Part shown: in pieces, positions 1-6,000 of the stretch
How positions within the stretch are numbered: the stretch's first letter is position 1
How the letters are laid out: each line of letters begins with the position of its first letter
DNA from: Spirochaeta sp.
GTDB lineage: Bacteria; Spirochaetota; Spirochaetia; DSM-27196; Alkalispirochaetaceae
Length of the DNA: 6,827 nt
Direction: 5' to 3'
NCBI GenBank assembly: GCA_007117185.1
Contig: SKHA01000191.1
Coordinates: 1 to 6,827, forward strand
Position numbers and translations under genes: made by a program
Notes under the pieces: model-generated
Databases searched by the model: none
What the model was told of the DNA's origin: nothing
Seen by the model: only the letters and a program-made list of their open reading frames with translations

Positions 1-467
1 CCCATGAACAGCCCGCCCAGAACAGCGGAGAACGCGCCAACGATGAGGATCAGGATCATGAAGACCAGCCAGTAGAAGAGCTTTCCTGTCCGCTTGGAGA
101 TGAGGTCTCCGGCGACAAACTGGATAGACTTGCCGTCGTAACGAACGCTGGCCATGATGGAGAGGTAGTCGTGGACAGCACCGATAAAGATGTTGCCGAA
201 CCAGATCCACGCCAGAGCGGGAACCCATCCCCATGCCATCGCCAGAACCGGACCCACAATGGGGGCGGCACCGGCAACGGAAGCGAAGTGATGGCCGAAG
301 AGCACCGAGGTGCGCGCCGGGACGTAGTCGACGCCGTCAAAGAGGCGATGTGCTGGAGTTTTCAGCTCATCGTTGGCCTTGACGACCTTTTTTTCAAGGG
401 GTTTTCCATACAGGAAATAGAGCGCGACATAAACCACCGCGCCAACCAGAACAACAATTGAAGACAT
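1..467 (-). CDS. cstA: CstA-family carbon starvation / peptide or pyruvate transporter, N-terminal part (cut by the window edge)
   Basis: The first 155 codons of a polytopic inner-membrane protein, open at the left edge. The start is the ATG at 467-465, with a strong GAGGAGG ribosome site five bases upstream. Visible are a first membrane helix (about residues 4-20), a cytoplasm-like basic stretch, then the hallmark family block FGHHFASVAGAAPIVGP (residues 58-74), a hydrophobic WGWVPALAWIWFGNIFIGAV run (79-98), HDYLSIMASVRYDGKSI (99-115), and a further long hydrophobic segment from about 130. This order and spelling match the CstA family (Pfam CstA), whose E. coli members CstA and BtsT import peptides or pyruvate. 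The substrate here cannot be read from the sequence. It lies 41 bases downstream of the unknown membrane-anchored gene and may be cotranscribed with it, although the AT-rich gap could hold its own promoter. Family assignment is secure; the gene symbol rests on family only. Confidence 0.93.
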   Translation of the reverse strand, partial: MSSIVVLVGAVVYVALYFLYGKPLEKKVVKANDELKTPAHRLFDGVDYVPARTSVLFGHHFASVAGAAPIVGPVLAMAWGWVPALAWIWFGNIFIGAVHDYLSIMASVRYDGKSIQFVAGDLISKRTGKLFYWLVFMILILIVGAFSAVLGGLFM

Positions 468-472
468 GACGT

Positions 473-479
473 CCTCCTC
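473..479 (-). promoter_or_regulatory. Shine-Dalgarno of the CstA-family gene
   Basis: On the minus strand GAGGAGG is followed by five bases (ACGTC) and the ATG at 467. It is the strongest ribosome site in the window and fixes the start of the transporter. Having its own strong site suggests translation does not depend on coupling to the gene upstream. Confidence 0.85.
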
Positions 480-503
480 AGTGTGGGATATATCACGCTA
501 AAC

Positions 504-516
504 CGGAATCATTCCG
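504..516. repeat. Small perfect inverted repeat upstream of the CstA-family gene
   Basis: CGGAAT-C-ATTCCG is a 6-bp inverted repeat with a one-base centre. It overlaps the TGA stop of the unknown 209-residue gene and lies 37 bases before the transporter ATG. It could be an operator half-site pair or chance. It is too short and lacks a T tract, so it is not called a terminator. An 8-bp palindrome, GATATATC, lies beside it at 487-494. Confidence 0.3.
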
Positions 517-1138
517 ACGTCAAGAAAAAAACGCTGTCTATGGTGGTGCTTAGAATATTTTTGAGATTTTCTGGTTCAGGAATCAAAAAACACGTAATTG
601 AGCTGTCTTCATGGGTGTAATGAATCTGAATGATCTCCTTGCAGGGCGCGACCAGGTCTGCCAGGGATTCCAGGCGCCGGCGGACCGCCGGGTTATAGCA
701 AAAGATGGTGAAGGAAGCGTCGCCAACGTCGACCTGGCACTGATCCAGGTCGGGGTCGTCGTTGGTGGTGTCGAAGAGGATTGGAGTGTTGGTGGCGCGC
801 CGCAACGTTCCGATGCCCAGAGGCATCGCCTCGACAAGAAACGTGATCCGCATGAGATCACGGCGACCGAGAGCCCGCGCCAGGGGGACGTACAGCGGTG
901 AGTACCGGGGCAGAACCGTCAGGGTACCCCGGAGTGAGGTGATCCCCTCAGGCAGGGGCGGAGAGAACTCAAAACCGACACCGCTGCTGGTGAGGCGCAC
1001 GTAGTCGTGTTCCGCCTGGGGAAAGTGCGCCTCCAGGGTGCCCATCAATGACCGCATCAGCCTGGTGTGGTTGACCCCTCCCCGCCACACCGCCCAGGCG
1101 AGCACCAGGGAGAGGGCGATGAGCAGCTGCATCAGCAC
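509..1138 (-). CDS. Hypothetical protein with a single N-terminal membrane anchor, 209 residues
   Basis: Not recognised. The chosen start is the GTG at 1138, because a GGGAG ribosome site lies 11 bases upstream inside the end of the cupin gene; the alternative ATG at 1132 would put it 17 bases away. Residues 2-18 are strongly hydrophobic with no clear signal-peptidase site, so a membrane anchor is likely. The rest (about 25-209) looks like a soluble mixed alpha/beta domain. Notable are a proline-rich turn (SPPLPEG, 59-65), an arginine-rich LARALGRRDLMRITF (86-100), an acidic TNDDPDLDQ (125-133), and four cysteines (134, 147, 166, 183) without a metal-binding spacing. The eight-base gap after the cupin gene supports cotranscription. 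The last ~45 codons are much more AT-rich than the body of the gene and contain a run of seven T on the coding strand. No function is proposed. Confidence 0.85.
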   Translation of the reverse strand: MLMQLLIALSLVLAWAVWRGGVNHTRLMRSLMGTLEAHFPQAEHDYVRLTSSGVGFEFSPPLPEGITSLRGTLTVLPRYSPLYVPLARALGRRDLMRITFLVEAMPLGIGTLRRATNTPILFDTTNDDPDLDQCQVDVGDASFTIFCYNPAVRRRLESLADLVAPCKEIIQIHYTHEDSSITCFLIPEPENLKNILSTTIDSVFFLTSE

Positions 1139-1146
1139 GGCAGAGC

Positions 1147-1512
1147 CTACTCCCGCTCTTTCGGTACCAGGCAGATGAACTGCAGCTCCTCGCCGCTGCC
1201 CCCGGCGTCGGTTGAGGGGTTGCGGAACTGATGCTGCTCATCCGGGCTGACCATCGCGTAGTCTCCTGCGGTGAGGGGGTGTTCCCGGCCCTGGCCGTCA
1301 CGGAGCACGCCCCTGCCCTTGAGGATATAGTTGAGGTGTTCCCAGGGGTGGGAGTGAAACGGCGTGTGGCCTCCCGGTGCAACGGTGAACACCCGGACCG
1401 ACATGGTGGGGATGCCGTCGGCAACCCCGAGGGGGACCTGCTTGCGGATTCCCTGGGCTCCGTCCATCTGCGGTACCGTGGTCGCTACGTCCTTTAACGA
1501 GATAATCTTCAT
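1147..1512 (-). CDS. Small single-domain cupin protein, 121 residues
   Basis: A complete one-domain cupin starting at the ATG at 1512 (MKIISLKDV). Cupin motif 1 is seen as GGHTPFHSHPWEHLNYILKG (residues 47-66), with probable metal ligands H53, H55 and E58 or H59. Motif 2 is GDYAMVSPDEQHQFRN (83-98), with H94 as the remaining ligand. The fold therefore has an intact metal site. Length is typical of stand-alone cupins. These proteins have very varied roles (isomerases, dioxygenases, sugar or ligand binding), and nothing here fixes a substrate. The frame stays open upstream to a possible start at 1833, but that extension runs antisense to purB, is arginine/proline-rich and has no cupin similarity. 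The gene diverges from purB and leads the leftward block. A sigma-70-like promoter abuts its ATG; the AAGGGG next to the start is too close (one base) to act as a normal ribosome site. Confidence 0.9.
   Translation of the reverse strand: MKIISLKDVATTVPQMDGAQGIRKQVPLGVADGIPTMSVRVFTVAPGGHTPFHSHPWEHLNYILKGRGVLRDGQGREHPLTAGDYAMVSPDEQHQFRNPSTDAGGSGEELQFICLVPKERE
1150..1154 (-). promoter_or_regulatory. Shine-Dalgarno of the membrane-anchored hypothetical gene
   Basis: GGGAG on the minus strand lies in the last codons of the cupin gene, 11 bases before the GTG at 1138. It decides in favour of GTG 1138 over ATG 1132. It also means ribosomes ending the cupin reading frame pass over the initiation site, consistent with translational coupling. 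Confidence 0.5.
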
Positions 1513-1526
1513 ACCCCTTATTATCT
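1500..1526. repeat. Inverted repeat spanning the cupin start codon
   Basis: AGATAAT (1500-1506) and ATTATCT (1520-1526) are perfect 7-bp inverted arms 13 bases apart, with the cupin ATG (1512-1510) in the loop. The right arm coincides with the -10 hexamer. If transcription starts at or near the ATG, the right arm is not in the RNA, so a role would be at the DNA level, for example as a repressor site. Chance is possible in this AT-rich patch. Confidence 0.4.
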
Positions 1527-1547
1527 GCGCTGTACGCGTCCGGTCAA
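1520..1547 (-). promoter_or_regulatory. Sigma-70-like promoter for the cupin block
   Basis: On the minus strand, TTGACC (1547-1542) and GATAAT (1525-1520) are separated by 16 bases. Each matches the consensus at five of six positions. The -10 ends seven bases before the A of the ATG at 1512, so the expected start of transcription (about 1514-1512) is at or within two bases of the start codon. The hexamers lie in an AT-rich patch of otherwise GC-rich sequence. This is the best promoter candidate in the window. Confidence 0.6.
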
Positions 1548-1581
1548 GGGCGGGGGCCGGCTGTACCGGGGGTGGCCAACC

Positions 1582-1611
1582 TTTACAAACCACGCTGCTT
1601 TCGCCCATCAT
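1582..1611 (+). promoter_or_regulatory. Weak candidate promoter for purB-purL
   Basis: TTTACA (1582-1587) and CATCAT (1606-1611) are 18 bases apart; the -35 matches consensus at five positions and the -10 at four. It would place the transcript start near the ATG at 1617. An alternative is the -10-like TATTAT at 1519-1524 on the plus strand, which overlaps the cupin -10 and would give a leader of about 85 bases, but its -35 is poor. Neither is convincing alone. No riboswitch or clear purine-repressor palindrome was seen in 1513-1616. Confidence 0.25.
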
Positions 1612-1616
1612 GCCCC

Positions 1617-3056
1617 ATGCAAGAAGACCTTCGATTCCGCAATCTTTCCCCCCTGGACCACCGGTATTACCTGGCCAACCGGGAGCTCTTCGAAAAGCTG
1701 GCCGACCATTTGAGCGAGGAAGCGGCGGCGGGGCGGTGCGTTCGTGTGGAGGCAGTACTGCTGAAGCACCTGGTGCTGCATCTTGTTGATGCATCCCCCC
1801 ATCGCGACGCTCTGGTGAAGGAGACAGAATCACTTCCGCAGCGGGTGAGCGCCGCTGAGGTGTACCGCGAGGAAGAGACGACCCGGCACAACATCCGGGC
1901 GGTGGTCAACGTGGCGCAGCGCCACCTTCCCGAGGAGATTCGTCACCTGGTTCACCTGGGAGCCACTCCGGTGGATATCCTGGACACCGCCGCGGCGATG
2001 CGCTATCGCGACGTGACCCGGGAGGTGGTACTGCCCCTGCTGCTCGACCTGGAGGAGCAGCTGATCGCCCTGGCCGAGGGCGAGGCAGAGACGGTGTCCA
2101 TCGGGCGGACCCACGGGCAGTACGCCGTGCCCATCACCGTGGGGTTTGCCCTGGGGGAGTACGTCTCACGCCTCGGAGAGAGCCTGCCCCGGATCGCCGC
2201 TGCCGCCGGGGAGTTGCGAGGGAAACTTTCCGGCGCGGTGGGGGCCTACAACGCCACTTCGGTGCTTCACCCCCGGCCGGAAGTGCTGGAAGAGGAGGTC
2301 CTGGCGGAGCTGGGGCTGCGCGCAGGGGAACACGCCACGCAGATCGTCAGCCCCGAACCGCTGCTGCGGTTGCTGCTGGAAATGAATATCGCTTTCGGGG
2401 TGATCGCCAACCTGGCGGATGACCTGCGGAACCTGCAGCGCTCTGAGATCGGCGAGCTCTCGGAGTACTTCGCCGAGGGACAGGTGGGGTCGTCCACAAT
2501 GCCCCACAAACGCAACCCCTGGAACGCGGAACATGTAAAGAGTCTCTGGAAGGCGTTCAGCCCCCGGGCGGTGACCTGGTTCATGGATCAGATCTCCGAA
2601 CACCAGCGGGACCTGTCCAACTCCGCCTCCGGGCGGTTTGTGGTGGAGTTTGTCGCCGGCTTCGTCGCCGCGGCGGAGCGGATGCGCTCGATCCTGGCGC
2701 GGCTGCGGGTTGACCGCGAGGGGATCGCCGCCAACGTCGCCGCGGGCTCCCGCCGGGTGATCGCCGAGCCCCTCTATATACTACTGGCCGCCGGTGGCGT
2801 CGCCGACGCCCACGAGCAGGTGCGGCGCCTCACCCTCCTGGCGGATGAGCAGGGCCGGCCGGTTGGTGATCTCGCCCGGGAAGAGAGCGAGTTGTGGCAG
2901 ACGGTGGAGAGAACCTGTCGGGAGCTTACCGGTGGCGAGGCGGCGGAGTTTTTCGCCGATCCCCGGCGGTACACCGGCCGCGCCGCCGAGCGTGCCCGGA
3001 TTGTCTGCGGTAACGCCAGACGTACCGTTGCTTCTGTTCGGGAGGGGTTGCAGTGA
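1617..3056 (+). CDS. purB: Adenylosuccinate lyase
   Basis: A cytosolic enzyme of the fumarase/aspartase superfamily, 479 residues from the ATG at 1617. It cleaves SAICAR to AICAR and adenylosuccinate to AMP, releasing fumarate. The N-terminal NLSPLDHRY (8-16) is typical of the family. Active-site blocks are ETTRHN with H91, HLGATPVDILDT (113-124), SIGRTHGQ with the general-acid H166 (161-168), the signature loop GSSTMPHKRNP (291-301) with catalytic serine S292 or S293 and K298, and HQRDLSNSA (329-337). All key residues are present, so it should be active. The usual T-S-x-D of the second block is T-P-V-D here. An in-frame GTG at 1572 would add 15 residues including two cysteines; ATG 1617 is preferred because that extension is not family-like. 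Neither start has a good ribosome site. purL follows with a four-base overlap, forming a purine operon. Confidence 0.95.
   Translation: MQEDLRFRNLSPLDHRYYLANRELFEKLADHLSEEAAAGRCVRVEAVLLKHLVLHLVDASPHRDALVKETESLPQRVSAAEVYREEETTRHNIRAVVNVAQRHLPEEIRHLVHLGATPVDILDTAAAMRYRDVTREVVLPLLLDLEEQLIALAEGEAETVSIGRTHGQYAVPITVGFALGEYVSRLGESLPRIAAAAGELRGKLSGAVGAYNATSVLHPRPEVLEEEVLAELGLRAGEHATQIVSPEPLLRLLLEMNIAFGVIANLADDLRNLQRSEIGELSEYFAEGQVGSSTMPHKRNPWNAEHVKSLWKAFSPRAVTWFMDQISEHQRDLSNSASGRFVVEFVAGFVAAAERMRSILARLRVDREGIAANVAAGSRRVIAEPLYILLAAGGVADAHEQVRRLTLLADEQGRPVGDLAREESELWQTVERTCRELTGGEAAEFFADPRRYTGRAAERARIVCGNARRTVASVREGLQ
3040..3047 (+). promoter_or_regulatory. Shine-Dalgarno of purL within purB
   Basis: GGGAGGGG lies five bases before the GTG at 3053, inside the last codons of purB. 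It supports the GTG start and the GTGA stop/start overlap (3053-3056), an arrangement associated with translational coupling. Confidence 0.75.
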
Positions 3057-6000
3057 CCGGGGCAGCGAGTTCCGCGGCGCCGGTGGTGATCCACAGCGCC
3101 CCCCGGGGGGAGTTCGACGTTGTCTCACCGCGTCTTGCCGGCGAGCTGCGCGAGCAGGGGGTGCTCATCGACGGCGAGGCGCTGCAGGTTGTGCGGCGCT
3201 ACACCGTGACCGGGGTACCGCCGGAGCAGCTCCAGGAAACGGTGGCGGCGGTCTTTGTGGATCCCGCCGAGGAGGTGGAGTTGGAGATCCCCGGTGAGGG
3301 GGGCGCGGGAGGGGGCGAGACCTCAGCGGCGGGCGCCTCCGTGGTGGTACCGGTGGAGTATCACCCGGGGCAGTTCGACCAGCGCGCCGACGCTGCGGAG
3401 CAGGTTTTGCGGCTGCTGGGATTTGCCGACGCGACGGTGCGGGTAGCCGAGGTGTACCTGGTCTACACCAGCAGGGACCGCCAGCAGATGAGAGATCGCC
3501 TGGTGGCGGCGCTGGTGAACCCGGTGGACTCCCAGGTGGCGCAGACCGGCGGGGGAGCCGAAGAGGGCGCTCATGGGGGTTTCGATGATCAGGGGAGTGG
3601 GACCGGCGAGGCCCCCCCGAGGGAGTTCCATTTTTCCGAGGCGGATCGGGCGTACGTGGATCAGTGGTTCCTCCGGGAGGGGCGGCAGCCCACCGAGACG
3701 GAGCTGGTGGTGCTGGAGACGTACTGGTCCGACCACTGCCGGCACACCACCTTTCTCACCACCCTGAAGGACGTGTTATTCCAGGAGGCCGCCGGGGAGG
3801 CAGCTGCGGCCGACCCGGTCCGGCAATGCTGGCAGTGGTACCTGCAGGAGCGCCGCCGCCGGGGTGAGGACGCGCGGCCGGTGACGCTGATGGACCTGGC
3901 CACGGCGATGATGCGCTGGCGCCGTGATGACGGCGAGATTCCCGAGGTGGTTTTCTCCGAAGAGGTGAACGCGTGCACTTTGCGGGTGACCCTCAATACT
4001 TCCGGCGGAGAGCAGGTCCCCTGGCTGGTCCTCTTCAAGAACGAGACCCACAACCACCCCACCGAGATCGAGCCCTACGGCGGCGCCGCCACGTGTCTGG
4101 GCGGGGCGATCCGGGACCCCCTCTCCGGGCGGGGGTATGTGTATCAGGCGATGCGCGTCACCGGCAGCGCCGACCCCCGGGCGGGAGCAACCACCCCACC
4201 GGCGGGAAAACTCCTGCAACGGACGATCACCCGCGGCGCCGCCCGGGGCTACTCGAGCTACGGCAACCAGATCGGCATCGCCACCGGCCTTGTGGATGAG
4301 CTGTACCACCCCGGGTACGTGGCCAAGCGGCTGGAGATGGGGGCTGTTGTGGGGGCTGTACCGGAGGCGCTGGTTCGGCGGGAGGAACCGGCGCCGGGAG
4401 ACCTGATCCTGCTCATCGGCGGCAGAACCGGCCGCGACGGCATTGGCGGGGCCACCGGCTCCAGCCGCAGCCACGACCGCAGCTCCCTGGACCGTGCCGG
4501 GGCGGAGGTGCAGAAGGGCAACCCCCCGGTGGAACGGGCGCTGCAGCGGTTGTTCCGGGTACCCGAGTTTCTTGAGACGGTGAAACGCTGCAACGACTTC
4601 GGCGCCGGTGGCGTCGCCGTGGCGGTGGGGGAGATCGCCCGGGGTCTGGAGATCGATCTCGACCGGGTACCGCTGAAGTACCAGGGGCTGACTCCCACAG
4701 AGATCGCCGTCTCGGAGAGCCAGGAGCGAATGGCCGTCGTTGTGGCCCCCGGTGACAGCGAGCTGGTGATCGCCCTGGCGGCGGCGGAGAATCTGGACGC
4801 CACCGTGGTGGGCAGGGTGAACGGGAGCGAACGCCTGGTGATGCGCTATCGCGGCGAGGCGGTGGTGGATATCTCCCGGGAGTTCCTGGACAGCGCCGGT
4901 GTCCGCGGTGAAACGGGCGTGGTGGTGGGTGCTGTCGGCGCGGGTGACGGCGGCGACGCTGGTGGTGAGGGGACGCACCCCGCTGCAGAGGCGCCCCCAC
5001 CGCGGGCGTCGCTTCTGGCCCTGCTGGAGGAGCGCCTGCAGGATCTGCGCTACGCTTCCCGGGAGGGGCTCAGCGAGTGGTTCGACAACTCCATCGGTTC
5101 AGGGACCCTTCTGGCACACTGCGGGGGGCGACTGCAACGCTCGCCGGCTACCGCCATGGCGGCGCTGCTGCCGGCGGAGCTCTATCACTCCCCGGGACCG
5201 GCAACCACCGCCACCGTCATGGCTTACGGCTGCGACCCCCATCGCCTGGCTGCCAACCCCTTCGTGGGGGCGTACCTGGCGGTTCTGGAGAGCGTGGCCC
5301 GCCTCGCCGCCGCCGGGGTGAGCCCCGGACGGGAATGGATCTCCCTGCAGGAGTATTTTCCCCGTCCCGGCGACGATCCGCAGTTGTGGGGGCTGCCCCT
5401 GGCGGCGATGCTGGGAGCACTCCAGGCGCAGCGTGATCTGGGGGTGACCGCCATCGGTGGCAAGGACAGTATGTCCGGCACCTTTGAGTCCATTCAGGTA
5501 CCCCCGACGTTGATCTCCGTTGCCCTGGGGGTGTGCGAGGCCGACGAGATCGTTCCCTCCCACACGGTGGGGCCGGACACGCCAGTCCTGCTGTTGTACA
5601 CGCCGTTGGGTTCCTCGGGACTGCCGGACATCGACGTCTTTCGTGCTCATCGGCGCTGGCTGCAGGAGCTGGGCGATACCGGAGCGCTGCGGGCGGCGGT
5701 TCCCGTTCGCGGGGGCGGAGCGCTGGTGGCGCTGGCGCAGATGCTCTTCGGTGAAAACCTCGGGTTCGAGGGAGATTCCCTGGAGGATCTGCCCCTGGAA
5801 GCGGCTGGTTACGGCAGTTTTCTGGTAGAGCTGGATCGGGAACACCTGGACGCCGGGCCGGTGCGGGACTTTGTAAACCACCGCTACCATCTGGGCCACA
5901 CCACCGCCGACGGCGTCCTGCGTCTGGGGGGGGAGCAGCGGGCTGTCCGCGAGCTCTACCGCCTGTGGAGCGCCCCCCTGGAAGGGGTGTTTCCCACCGG

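Noticed and set aside
56..461. Alternative open frames within the transporter gene on both strands
   Set aside because: The minus frame from 467 carries the CstA family blocks and a strong ribosome site. The others have no domain and serine/threonine-rich or charged random composition.
481..522. A rho-independent terminator between the hypothetical gene and cstA
   Set aside because: The palindromes here are short (6-8 bp, no real loop) and no T run follows them in the leftward transcript.
488..522. A sigma-70 promoter for cstA using TTGACG (522-517) and TATATC-like bases further left
   Set aside because: Spacing between the -35-like and any acceptable -10 is over 20 bases, and the hexamers at normal spacing match poorly.
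1513..1616. A purine riboswitch or PurR-type operator ahead of purB
   Set aside because: The 104-base region is too short and lacks a recognisable aptamer core, and no PurR-like ACGCAAACGTTTTCGT-type palindrome is present.
1513..1833. An N-terminal extension of the cupin gene to a start at 1833
   Set aside because: The extra 107 residues run antisense to purB, are low-complexity and unlike any cupin. A good promoter sits inside this stretch, just before the ATG at 1512.
3776..4978. A 400-residue open frame on the minus strand
   Set aside because: It is fully antisense to conserved PurL catalytic blocks, is rich in His/Gly/Ala/Pro, and has no recognisable domain. GC-rich coding DNA commonly yields such antisense frames.
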